Positions 1 to 10,992 of a DNA stretch of 64,000 bases are shown here, in pieces (position 1 is the first letter of the stretch; each line of letters starts with the position of its first letter). The stretch is from Rostratula benghalensis (Eukaryota > Chordata > Aves > Charadriiformes > Rostratulidae), in assembly GCA_013399305.1 (NCBI GenBank), contig VXAI01000241.1, positions 1,014,693 through 1,078,692 of the forward strand, given 5' to 3'. The position numbers were made by a program, and so were the translations under genes. Below the pieces are notes generated by a model. The model had not been told where the DNA came from. It saw nothing but the letters and a program-made list of their open reading frames with translations, and searched no databases.

Positions 1-3000
1 ACTCTGAAATATTTAAAAACTTTGAAATGTAATTAAACAATTCTTTTTTTAATTATTCAATTTGTGAATATCACATTGATTCAGAACAGAAAGTCATGTG
101 AACCATGATTTGAAAATGAAGATAAGGAAACCTCATACAAAGCATCTCTGCACAGCCCAAAGAAGCAGAAAGTTCCAACCAGTCAGTTTGCCTCAGATTA
201 AATCTACACAAAACAGACTTTACAAACTTGTATGCAACCACACCATTACTACCAGTCTGGCTACAAATCTCTGTTCCTGGGAGTATTAGTAGAGGAAGTT
301 CAACAGCTGGATCAACAGCTGAGGTACCCAGGACTGCAAAGTAAGTACAGGGAAAACATAGGTGTTAAGGGAGGAAATACAGAAATATGTCCCAGCTTTC
401 AAAGGAAAACAAAAAAATGAGGACCACCGGGTATGCTGCTTCTCACAGGGCTTGGGAGGGTTGGACTTTGTTTAAATACAAAAACATGGGAAATTTAGAA
501 AGGGACTGGTTTGGCCAGAGTGGCGAAACCCAAAGCCCTGTTACGCTGAACCACAAATGGCTGGGATGCCAGGTTTTTATGGCTGCCCCAGGCAAATCAG
601 CTGCTGTATCTCATTTCACTGTAGTGGTGCTGCAATAGTTCAAAGGTTGTCCAAGTTTTCCTTATATTCAGATTTTGTCAGTGGAGCAGCATCTTAGTAA
701 ATATATGGATATTTATTTCAGTCTCAGCTTTCTCATCCAGGCTTAGCTGTAGTACTGACAAAAACCAAACAGTTGGAGCCATGAGTTACAAGCATGTGGT
801 TTATTTATGCCACTTAAACTCTCAGGAGATTTGGGATAGGGAGCTTAAAAAGTCCAGGTTGGTGTTCCCTAAAAAAGCCTGGAACACAGGAACACCTAGA
901 CCTATTTTAAGATAAAGGAGTAAGGGCTGACTGGAGGAGAAAGGTTATTTTCAAATTGTTGACGTATTAGAAGCTGCTGTGTGAGTTCTCCATGGATATT
1001 TACCTTGACATCAAGTCAGGGGGGCTGTTCCTGTTGTAGTCTCCATTAAGGTTGAGTCGGGGACATTTAAAAGTTACCAACCTTTGCAATTGTACCGAAG
1101 TTCCCACTGTTGATGGTGATTTTTTAGTGAAAGTCTTAGCCATGTCACTGAGGTTATTACAGGTTCTTTCCAGATCTAGATTTTTAAAAAACAGTTCCAA
1201 CCCATATGTTTACTTGGCTTACAGTTAAAGTGCATGTGGAATACTAAGGAATGGCAGGAAAATAAATGAAGCACAACATTCATTATGCTTTAAAAAACCC
1301 ACAAATTTTAAAGTTAATCTCTGGGTTATTCTGGGTATGACTCATGATTTCTGTATGTCTGGGGTTAGCTGTAGCACATCCTGATTTATGGCTTTCTCTG
1401 AATCTGTGTATCAGAACTAGGCTACATCTCAGCCAGCTGGCTAATATGATGGTGGGAACAGCACCCACGACTGTATGATTTTGTGGGCATGTCCTGTGTT
1501 TCTCGCTTTGCTCCCTGAACTGTATACACTCTGCATTTTACATGGCTGTCCAGAGCAGCTCACAGGGGCCACAGTCAGACTAACACAGCTACTAGCAAGA
1601 TATACTTCAGCTACCTCCTGCAAAGATACTGGCGATCTCTTTTGCATAAAGCTAGAAATCAAAGAGCTAGCATTATGGACCCGATTTTCCATGGGATTTG
1701 AGAAGAGGTGCTGTGGAATTTCTCAGCGAAAAAATCTGACCTGAGATGGCTATCCCAGTGTCACCACTGGTGCAGCTTGAACTGCTTACAAAACCAAACT
1801 CCAAATGGCACATTTGTAGTGGAAATCACCTCTGCTCTGATGCAGAATTATGGCAGTAGTCTGGAAGGTGCAGCAAGTGGATACCATAGCAAACACAGCC
1901 ACCGTCTGTGCTCTGTTGGTGACTGCCTTGAGTTATGATGGTTGCTGCAACCTCACGTGTGTGAATCCCACAGCACTGAGTTGTGACTGAGGACAGTTTC
2001 ATCCAAGAAAGTCACAAGAAAACACCTCAAATGTGCCTGGAAATTCAGCTTCTGGAAGTCTTCTTGTGGCTGACTCTTGAGTTCAAGAAAGGTGCTCACT
2101 TGCTAGTCTTTAAGACTCCCCATCAGCACTTCTCTCTGCTCTTTTCTGCTGCAGACCAAATTTGGTTTTGTTATTAGTCATCCTTTATAAAGCCCTTCTG
2201 AAAGCTCAGTATGCCCTCTCTTCTACAGCAAGCAAGGAACAGTATCTGCAGTTTTCTCCTTAGTGCTACTGCAGAGGCAGAAAATCCATGAAACCACTAG
2301 CCTTCTGTACTTTAGAAGTTTCTTCATAGTCTTCCAGTATGTTTTATGTCATGCTGTCAAATACCCTGTAGCATCATCTGCCTCCTTTGTTTGTGTTAGC
2401 AAACATCCAGAGTTTCTTCATCCTCCCAGGCTATAAAGGTGCTTCAAGATTTATAAGACAATTAATAGCTTTGAAGAAATACATGACAAAATATTGAGTT
2501 TTACCTAAACCCAGTAAAATCTTTATTCATAAGAAAATGACCAATTATTATACAATTGACCAAGCCCAGTTAGTCAGATGTTATTTTTCTGTCCTTCATA
2601 AGGAGTTGTTCTCCACTCTTTCAAACCCTAAGTACAGCTTGTAACCTTTTTTTTTTTTTTTTCCTCTCTCTGATTTATTGTTCCTATGATTCCTGCTGAG
2701 TAATGTTTTTGCTTTGGGGACATATAGCCGTGTATTGGAAAGCCCAGTTCTCCCAAGGAAACACACAGGAGAAGAGAACAGCCACCTGGCATCAGTGGAA
2801 ACATTAAGAACATGAGTAAGTAAGATGTGTCTAGGGACTTGTGAGAGCTGGAGAGAGGCCAGCTGTGGACAGAGGGACTGTGTGAACTTGAACATCAACC
2901 AGTGTTCTTTCTTTTTATTTCCTTTTTTATTTTTTTATCTTCTGATTTTTTTTAAGGGAATGTGGGCTAAGGTTTGGAAATACAAGAGAAAATGTACTTT

Positions 3001-4253
3001 GTTCTGAAGTAAAAGAGTCTTGAGAAAGAGTTGGTTGAATCCCTTTGGAAGTTCTAGGTTTCTTTTTATGAACTGCATTTCAGAGAGCTATAGGAGAGAA
3101 CAAAAAAAGTAATTCCCACCAAAATAAATGGTGCATAGGAAGTTGTTCACAAATTCAGGTCTGTGCAGAAGAGATTTGACAAAATGTTTTGAAGAAGGGT
3201 GTATATATAATTATGTATAAGAAAGGCACAAAATTTCAAAGATAGAGAAAAAAATTTCAAAACTTCTGGAAAAACACCAGCTTGCCATTATATAAAGGCT
3301 TGACAAAGAACATGTGGGTCAGATTTCTCTTAAGGAGGGAGGAAACCATCAGCTGGTAAGCTGTTCCTGGACATTGAGTCCCCTGTGTGCCCTGGAGAGC
3401 ATGAATTTGTTTATTCTTGTAAATAAAAAGAAGGGGGTGTCCAAAAATCCCATGTCCTTTCACCAGTTTTTCTTTCTAACTCAAGTAAGTTCCAAACCTC
3501 CAAATATTGAGCTAGTTAGGGAACTTAAAAGAAGTAGCATTAATGTTTCACAGTTACTGTACTCAGCTAAGAGAGGGAAAAAAGAGTATTGAAAGTATGG
3601 CAGTAAGGAGGATAACATGTATAGGGAACTGTTGCCTTGGACACCTCCTCCCCACATGTAAATGCCATCTGGGGCACAGATCTTGCCTCCAGCCATGGCT
3701 TGAGCTAAAGGCTGCTAGCTGTGCTGTGGCAAGGCAAGACTAACTAACATAGATACTCCATAAAATTAGGATATTTTGACGACTGCAGACAGCCTGTCAC
3801 TGGTTAAACCAGCTTGCTTTTCCTCCTGATTCTCATGAGTGATTTGAAAAGATGTTCCCTGAAACCTGAGAGCTCAGCTTGGACTGTTTTCCAAAACAGG
3901 GTTTATCTGTGCATGCCTGGCTGGTTGCTGGATATGGCCTGACTCAATCTGTGTTGACCCAGATCATTTCAGCCTCGGGTCAGGCACACCAGTTCACAAC
4001 TGCATTGAAACAGTAATATTACATACTGTTCTCCAGACCTTAGTATCTCCTTGTTAGCCCTTATCTATCTAAGGCTTGTGTGCTGTCTGTGGAAGTGGAA
4101 ACATCAACAGTCTAACACTATAAGAAAGACCTTGGTTTCAATAATTCCAGTTTAAATTCAGGATCATGTTGGCCTCTGGTACCCTTTCTAGATGACAGCT
4201 TTTCTCCCATTTAGGAAAGAAAAATGACATAAACAAATCTCTACTTCCATGTA
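1..4253. other. non-coding stretch, no gene seen
   Basis: AT-rich, CpG-poor sequence. Only short frames of 60-100 codons occur, with no recognisable domain and no paired splice signals. There is a T-run near 2,648-2,662. I see no CR1, LTR, tRNA or promoter-like CpG cluster here. It could be intergenic or intronic, and the sequence does not say which. Confidence 0.6.
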
Positions 4254-4285
4254 AAGAACAATACCATCCTGATGGTATTGTTCTT
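4254..4285. repeat. perfect inverted repeat, 15-bp arms, 2-nt spacer
   Basis: Positions 4,254-4,268 are the exact reverse complement of 4,271-4,285, separated only by 'ct'. The ten bases ccatcctgat occur at 4,264-4,273, across the spacer, and again at 4,291-4,300 just beyond the right arm. A near-spacerless perfect hairpin next to a direct copy of its own centre is the usual trace of a replication template switch. The match is seen directly, and the mechanism is inferred. No coding or RNA-gene role is implied. Confidence 0.85.
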
Positions 4286-6754
4286 CAGGCCCATCCTGAT
4301 AAACTTTTTTTGCTGTTCCAGAAACTCTTTTCTACTTCTTTAGTTTCCAAATACTACCATATTATTCTGTTTTCATTTGCTATTTCCATTACTCAGTTTA
4401 ACTCTTCTCTGTCATGTGGCTGCATTTGGAAGGTTTTCTTGTGCAAGACCAGTGTGATGCAGGTAGGAAATTCCTGTGCAGGTGCCATTAATAGATATTT
4501 TAAAATGCTGTCTATCTGATACATGAAATAATGCATATAGTTTTAATGACAGCTAAAAAAGAAAAAAAAATACTATGAGGCAGAAAAACGGTAGGTGCAC
4601 TGAGTCATAGTGGAGGTAAGACAATATGCACTATATGCATGTCATGTATAATAATTTGAAATTGTTCCTTCTCAATGCTTGCATCCTTATGTTAGTCTCT
4701 GTAGGAAAGATGAGTAGAGGCCAAATGGCTACAGTCCCATGACTTTGAAACAATTGCAAACTCTTTCCAGAAAGGTCTGAGAAAATTTTTTCAACTTTGT
4801 GAAATTCCACATTGTATTTTTTATTTCATGAAAGCAATCATGAAGGGAATTTTTGTAACAGGATGAGAGGTACAAGTTTCTACTTAAATTGGCATCAGTT
4901 TAAAAGAGACCAAACAAAACTGCATGAACCACTTTTTATAGAGGTTGAATAAAATGTTTTGTGCCACAAAGTTTCTGTGAGGTGTTTACATGCTGGAAGC
5001 CTTCTTTGTCAGTGTTTCTCATTTGTAGCCTTTTGACTGAGAGTTTAACACAGAAAACTATTTGGTCTTGTAGGACCAACAATGAAAACCCAGTAAGAAT
5101 CTGATGAGAGAAAATTAATGTTAACAACAGAGGGCTTGACTCTCCAGTTCCCTTCACTCCATGCAGTTTTTCAGATTACTGTAAGAATGATGCAAACCGT
5201 TATTCTTGCTGGCCTTATTGTATGCAAAATCAGCACTGGTGAATTAACATACCGTGAACCAGAATAACACCAAAAGAGTAGACAGGTATTTGCTTGTTTG
5301 TAAACAGGGCTAGTAGTTTAGTCTTCACCTGGTGTCTAGACAGCAGCAATTAGCAGTAATTAGTAAGAGCATCTGCTGTCTGCTGAGTCCATGGTAGCTT
5401 ATGTGTTGTGGAAGTAAGAGATTAAAGAGTTTTACTTAAGCATTGATACTCCATAAAACAGAGTCCTGCCATGGATTCCCATATGTTGAGTGCTTGCTTT
5501 GCTCTGATGTGCTGGTTTGGACTTTTTGAGGTGCTTGTTCCCCTGCTCAGGAGCTAGCCAGACAAATAAAAGTGATGGATTAACAACAAACAATTTAATG
5601 TCAAAGAAATCCTGAGCTGGTTCCTGGCATGTAAATAAAATACTACTTCTAAGTAAGACAAAATTAAGTAAGTCAGAGCTTCACAAAGCATGCTTCACAG
5701 CACTAATTTGTGCCTCTGTTAGGTACTTGCAATCTGCCTTTACCGGACTTGACCTGGTAGAAGGCAGCCTTTGTCATGCCATTGTGCCTTGTCTCAGGGC
5801 AGAATGGAGGTGGAAATCAGTTGCTATATGCTCTGTGTCAGAAACACCACAATTAAACAGGACTCTGTACTATTGCTACTACAACTTCCCTACTATCTGA
5901 GAACAGCCCTATGTGTAACCCCCTGAGTGGAAACCACTGCTATAGTTGTCAAGAATGCTATTGTCTGTTCATGCAAAGAGAATTGAAGCATGAAAAAATA
6001 ACATTGTCAGGTTGGGTGTTTACAGAGTTTACTCTCAAATGCTTATATATGTGTCCACACACACCCACAGGCATTGCTGCCAGTGGCTCACATACTTCTA
6101 ATTGCATTTACTTGTAACATAGTTGCTGCCAAACCTACTGAGTTGCTGCAGCTTTAAACCAACTTTAGTCACGAAGTCTGACAGCTGTGTGACAAACAGC
6201 CATGTGGCATCACAGTGGTGGAAGGAGGGTTGCCAAGAGGCTTAGAAGCCTGGGATTTTCCTTGATACGGACACCTACCTTTGCAATTCTCTTCCCTAAG
6301 CCAGGAGTTTATGTTCTCAGGAGCTCTTTTAACATCTGAATATTGTTAGCCCTATCAAGTAACATTTTTGCCATGTATAAGAAACAGAAGACCCAGAGGT
6401 GTTTAAACCCAAACCTCTTTACTCAGCAAAAGTTTCCTAGGCTACATAATATATCTTTTGTTTTTGTCTCTGCCCATTCCTCAGACTTTGTAAGTAAATC
6501 TTGTATCAGGAAAACAAGAGTGTGGCTATGACAGAATTGCCCCAAGGCTGGTGCCTTGGATGTGCTCCAGGATGAAGAGTATTATCTGCCACACTGCAGG
6601 TTTTGTCTCTTTGTCTTCTTAGCACATTGCAGCAGTCTGATGAATTTTTGTTGGGATTTTATTGTGATGGTGTACTCCACCTCCCTAGGCCCCAGCCTGA
6701 CCTTTATCTCTGATTACTCTGCCCAAGCAATAACCACCCCATGGTTGTCACGTT
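4286..6754. other. non-coding stretch, no gene seen
   Basis: AT-rich DNA with short unrecognised frames only. No repeat family was recognised and no CpG-rich promoter is present. It ends where the LTR-like unit begins near 6,755. Confidence 0.55.
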
Positions 6755-7080
6755 GAATGCATGTAGTCATGATGGCTGCACTGGGCTCTGTGAGGTTTCA
6801 GGGAGACAGATAACACAATAGCCAAGGGCTATCCTGAGCAATACTGATATTTTGGTCAATATGACTATAGGTCAATCATCTTACCTCCATAAATAGTGAA
6901 CAGCTCTAGAGCTTGTTGAGCTCTCCTGAAAAAGCAGCAGGCTACATGCTAGGACCTCCCCTTTGGCAGGGACACTGCTTAAAGTTACTTTTATTTCTCA
7001 AGATTTAGAGATTCCTTGCTGCAACAGATTCTTGGTAAGTCACGTATAGCATGTTAAACTTTGAAATCTTAGCTGAGTGA

Positions 7081-7086
7081 TATAAA
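7081..7086 (+). promoter_or_regulatory. TATA box of the LTR-like unit
   Basis: TATAAA sits inside the unit at 6,755-7,450, at the right distance upstream of the AATAAA signal for a U3/R boundary. If the LTR is still active it would start plus-strand transcripts about 25-30 bases downstream. Activity cannot be judged from sequence. Confidence 0.4.
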
Positions 7087-7271
7087 GGATTGGTTGCACA
7101 TAAACAATCCTCTAGGCATAAACCATTGACCAAGTCCGGGACTAGGACTGGATCCAGCTGCACCTAGACTCCTCTCTGAGAAGGAGTTTAGAAAACAAGG
7201 GGGTTCTTTCTGAACCTTGTGATTCAGTGGGACAGTCTCCCTGACAGCTTGTCTGACCCTGTCTTTTGTGT

Positions 7272-7277
7272 AATAAA
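7272..7277 (+). terminator. AATAAA polyadenylation signal of the LTR-like unit
   Basis: A canonical AATAAA hexamer is followed within 10-25 bases by a GT-rich element, the usual layout of an LTR polyadenylation site. It could end host transcripts that cross this locus on the plus strand. Confidence 0.45.
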
Positions 7278-7454
7278 TAAGCAAGTGTGTCTTGCCATCC
7301 TGCATCGTGTTGATCACATCTGCCATCAAACTTTGTTAAATATCTGGTTTATATCAACAAAGTCATTGTTTCTTTCTATGGGTGAAAAGCATTACTCCAT
7401 CCGCAACCTTTATCAAAAAGTTCAGCTAGCTATATCTCATCTCTGACATATAAC

Positions 7455-9083
7455 TGGTGGCCCAAGAAATTTTTCCAGGGTTTGACAACATGATTGTTCT
7501 TAAACCAAGAGCTGAGCATGTCTTCTTGCAGGAAATTTCATCCTATCAGCAGATTGCTCTGTGGAAAACCCAGAGAACCGTGGAGCTAAATGTATGATAT
7601 TTTAAAAGCAGACAGAGGAACAAGAGAAAATGCGGTGAGATTTTCCCCCAAAAATAAAGGTCTGGTTTATTGGTAATGTTCTGGTCAGTCACTCTTAATG
7701 GCCTCAGGGAATATTGTTTCTGAAATGACTGCAGTCCGTAATGTAAATGAATATTTTAACATCACAGTTAAGGGGACTCAGTTGCACTGAATCTCCAACA
7801 AATTTCAAACCCAAACTGTGATATACGCCTGGGGATTCCCAAATGGATTTTCTGCTCTTCAAATAAACATCAAGGCAAATTTGTGACAGTTTTGTTGCTC
7901 TCATAGGGTGAAAGAATCCAGAGAGCCAATCCACAATAGATTGAGTTATTCTATGAAAGAAGAGTCTTTCTGTTGTATACAAACTACAGTTTCCTAGCTG
8001 ATTCAGTGGCTAGGCTAATTCAGGGTGCAGAGCTATAATCCAATCTCACACAGAGACACAGGTCATGTGAAACTGTCACGGTCTCCCAGTCTGATACAGG
8101 TTAAAAAACATTCAGTCTCGTCTTCATTGCTACATGAACATCTAAGAGAATTTTTGCATCCAAAAGTATCACCAGATTGTGAAATCTCCTGAAACATAAA
8201 TAAACACACTTCCTCAGTCAGAGATACTTTTCACAAGAAGTTCTCTAAGCTTCATCCTCTTCCTTTGCTTTGTATACACAGTGATCTGAAGGAGAAAAGG
8301 TACTCAGTGGAGAAGTTGTGCTTTGACTTACAGTTACTTGCTAAATGTGAGAAAAGCTCGTGTTTTTAACAATGACAAGGGTATATGAAATGAACTTCTA
8401 ATACAAAATGGGACAAGTCAAGTTTACTAAAGACTTGAAGGCTCAGACACAATGAAAACTGTTGGAAATACCAAACTTTTGAAGAAGGAAATTGCAGCTA
8501 GTTCTCTATGATAAATCCTCAATTTCCCATTTAAAGCAGCAATCACCATTGAGAAGCACTTGACCTAAACTAATGACTGCAATTTTTATTACCAGCTACT
8601 CCTTGGAAAATTTCTGTAAAGCCCATAAGTAAATTCTGTGCAGAAATAGTTGCTCAAGTGATAAACATAAACAAACTGGTCAAAATTAAAAGGGGAAGGG
8701 CATTATTCAATATTTTGTCAAGTAATTGGCTAGCACTGCAAACATTCCTAGGCTGGAAACATATGGAGTCAATTATTATTTTGAGATGTGTGAAATGTGC
8801 TGTACGGTCAATTTAATATTCATAGCTCTCTTTGTGGCTAATGAGTGATGATGACTCTTTCAATATCTCATGAAATTTAACCTTATTAGAAGATTTTCTT
8901 CCAAATGCAGTTTTGGTAGATTCCCCCATTTCTCTACTATCTTATTGTGTAACTAGCCTTTTTTCCCAAAGACGTTAGCTACTCAAAGGCATCTAACTCT
9001 TCTGTGGGACTGGCAAACTTGCTGCTTTTCTAAGCAGCTAAATGTATTTCTATCATTCTTGCTTAAAGCATGAAGAAAAGTAA
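7455..9083. other. non-coding stretch with a possible conserved element
   Basis: No gene or recognised transposon. The part at about 8,700-8,880 stands out (listed separately). Directly after it, up to 9,083, lies the region that would be the 3' flank of the minus-strand frame at 9,084-9,545. I did not find a canonical AATAAA close to that stop on the minus strand. Confidence 0.5.
8700..8880. other. possible conserved non-coding element (homeodomain-site rich)
   Basis: Within 180 bases there are several TAAT/ATTA cores (gtaattgg, tcaattatta, gctaatgag), a TEAD-like acattcct near 8,742 and few homopolymer runs. Such density is typical of developmental enhancers in vertebrate gene deserts. This is pattern recognition only. 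I have no alignment, and AT-rich DNA gives TAAT cores by chance. Confidence 0.25.
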
Positions 9084-9545
9084 CTAATTCTGCTTCTGCT
9101 TTGTTTCCTGAGTGTTGCTTTTCTTATAAATAGTAGGGATGCAGTTCTTTGCTTCTCCTGATATGGTCCCTTTTGTGACAGCTGGAGCTGTGCACACACT
9201 GTCACAGATCTTCAGTAGCTGCATATATCCTGCTTTTGTCTCAGTCAATAAATACAATATAACTTTGTTGGCAAAATTCGCTTTGTCTGGTCTCATCCGC
9301 AAAGGTATTCTTGGGGTCTTTTTCAGGTAGATATTGGTGATACTCTTCATACTGTGTACTAGTATTCTACCATTTCTTTCCAAATAAAATTGACCCCACA
9401 TCCTTGTCGCCTGGAAGGCATCAGTCCAATACCTTCCTCTACACAGGACCACCAGCATTTCTTTATTTTCTGTCCCACACTCAGCATGCTTTAAAATGTT
9501 AGCATGATGCAAAATTACTGACTGGTCCAAATGACTGCTCTGCAA
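9084..9545 (-). CDS. unassigned 153-codon open frame, possible 3'-terminal exon
   Basis: I do not recognise this protein. The frame is open for 153 codons from a TTG at 9,545 to a TAG. There is no ATG at the beginning. Just upstream on the minus strand is a good splice-acceptor-like sequence, ttattctttgcag followed by AG, and this CAG lies at the very start of the open stretch. That suggests an internal or terminal exon rather than a single-exon gene. The predicted peptide is basic and mixed in composition, ends in a lysine/glutamine-rich tail, and shows no membrane segment, signal peptide or known motif. By a rough estimate, about one frame this long could arise by chance in a window of this size and base composition. 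The alternative is chance or an old degraded element. Confidence 0.2.
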   Translation of the reverse strand: MQSSHLDQSVILHHANILKHAECGTENKEMLVVLCRGRYWTDAFQATRMWGQFYLERNGRILVHSMKSITNIYLKKTPRIPLRMRPDKANFANKVILYLLTETKAGYMQLLKICDSVCTAPAVTKGTISGEAKNCIPTIYKKSNTQETKQKQN

Positions 9546-9670
9546 AGAATAACCATGTGGTTATATATACCTTAAATATCTTATACCTTATAAAACTTCT
9601 CTACCTGTGGTATGGTTGGAGAAAATCCATAAAAATTTATTGTCATTTAGACAAAAATTCTATCAGCTGA

Positions 9671-10165
9671 TGACCCCTCCCCACACAGAAACAGAAATCA
9701 GTGGACACAAAGAAACACAAGGGTTGAAATATAAATAGATTTAATAGAATAAGACTAAATAATTAACAGTAATACTAAAGAACCAGTACTAATCCTGATA
9801 CTGATATAAGACATACAAGAATTATACTCAGCCAATTATAACAGTAGGAAGCTGTGCACTCCCAGCAGTGGACAGCAAATGTTGGACACTGCAAGTGCAA
9901 CAGCTTCGGGAGGAAAGGAAGGCCTCAGGGGTCCAGCATAGGGCAAGGAGCAATCTGGACTGCTGCCATAAGGGGAGAGAGAGATATGCAGCCAACTTTT
10001 CTAGTTTATATTGCATGTGATGTTCATGGCATGAAATAATCTTGTTGGCCAACTTGGGTCAAATGCCCAGGCCTTGCTCCTCCTTGCCCTTGCACCTGGC
10101 AAGGCTTGAAAATAGTGAGACCTTGAATCACACAGAGCTTGGCTGGCCATGAAGTAAATATTTTC
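9671..10165 (-). mobile_element. solo LTR, avian endogenous retrovirus (class II-like), minus strand
   Basis: Read on the minus strand, the segment has a TATA element (gcaatataaact) at about 10,002-10,014, an ATTAAA polyadenylation signal at 9,740-9,745 and a GT-rich stretch (cttgtgtttctttgtgtcc) just after it. It ends in ggggaggggtca, so the plus-strand text starts with TG at 9,671, as an LTR end should. The wording resembles class II (ERVK-like) LTRs of birds as I recall them. No internal retroviral sequence or primer-binding site lies beside the 3' end, which fits a solo LTR left by recombination. The 5' limit (right side) is uncertain, between about 10,120 and 10,250, and no target-site duplication was identified. 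Confidence 0.55.
9740..9745 (-). terminator. ATTAAA polyadenylation signal of the minus-strand LTR
   Basis: On the minus strand, ATTAAA is followed within about 30 bases by a GT-rich element. This pairing is one of the main reasons for calling the surrounding segment an LTR. Confidence 0.45.
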
Positions 10166-10169
10166 ATGA

Positions 10170-10670
10170 ATTCAGACAATAGAGTCTTCTAAAAGTGCAG
10201 TTTTCCCCATCATTAGAAGAAAAGTTAGTCCTGTGTCTCTCAAGCCAGGATAACCTGTTAATGAGAAGACTTATGCTTTCGACGTGCTTTTTTCATTATT
10301 TAGCTTTATGAGGCTTTTCTTTCTCAGATTCAAGGGCTCCCAAATCTTATCATTCCATGAAAGACCAGAAACACTTTTTTACAGCTTATAAAAGTTAGCG
10401 TTTCAGCGTGTAAACACATCACTTTATGTAGTCTCTGTACATTATATTTCCCATGTGAGTCACTGTTGCTGGAACACAGAAAAGGGAGAGGAGATGTATA
10501 GCTGCATTAATTTCTTAATAAGGCCCTACTTAGTGGGCTGTCAAATATCCATGTAGTGAAATCTTTGATTTATACCAGCCTGCAGCATCATTCAAAGTGC
10601 TCCAGAAACAGTCAGGAGAATGGGGTTTAATTATTTTTTCTTTGGAAAGCTAGAGTAAAACTCCCTATAT
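10170..10670. other. non-coding spacer between LTR and CR1
   Basis: About 500 bases with no recognised feature. The LTR may extend up to about 80 bases into it. Confidence 0.5.
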
Positions 10671-10671
10671 G

Positions 10672-10992
10672 CATATCACAAATGATATGGGGTTGGAAGG
10701 GACCCAGGAGATCATCTAGTCCAACCACCCACCAAAGCAGGTCCTCCTAGAGCAGGCTGCACAGGAACTTCATCAGGTGGGTTTTGAATATCTCCAGAGA
10801 TGGAAACTCCACCATCTCTCTGGGCAGCCTGTTCCAGTGCTCTGCCACCCTCAAAGTGAAGAAATTCCTCCTCATGCGCTGATGGAACTTCTTATGTATA
10901 AGTTTGTGTCCCTTTCCCCTTGTCCTTTCACTGGGCACCACCGAAAAAAAGACTAGATCCCTCCTCTCAACACCCACCCTTCAAGATATATG
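10672..10992 (-). mobile_element. CR1 LINE fragment, 3' end, minus strand
   Basis: The plus strand reads ggttggaagggacc, then agatcatctagtccaacc, which is the reverse complement of the CR1 3' untranslated end. To the right, the minus strand encodes the C-terminal tail of the CR1 ORF2 reverse transcriptase: a peptide with FFTLRVAEHWNRLPRE is readable over about 10,747-10,977. The copy is strongly 5'-truncated, as is usual for CR1, and its 3' tandem ATTCTRTG end is worn. The coding part is a remnant of a retrotransposon and not a host gene. Confidence 0.9.

Larger units (their letters stand above)
6755..7450 (+). mobile_element. LTR-like unit, probably solitary ERVL-type LTR
   Basis: The segment has the layout of a retroviral LTR on the plus strand. 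A TATA box (TATAAA) lies at 7,081-7,086. A polyadenylation signal (AATAAA) lies at 7,272-7,277, about 190 bases downstream, and a GT-rich stretch (gcaagtgtgtcttgcc) follows directly. The text also resembles avian ERVL LTRs as I remember them. A TGG-starting stretch (tggtggcccaag) begins near 7,456 and could be a primer-binding-site remnant, but I cannot match it to a tRNA with confidence. No gag or pol frame follows, so it is probably a solo LTR. Both ends are approximate and no target-site duplication was found. The TATA box and poly(A) signal are seen, and the family assignment is inference. Confidence 0.5.

Noticed and set aside
10747..10977. 76-codon minus-strand frame
   Set aside because: It is the ORF2 tail of the minus-strand CR1 fragment.
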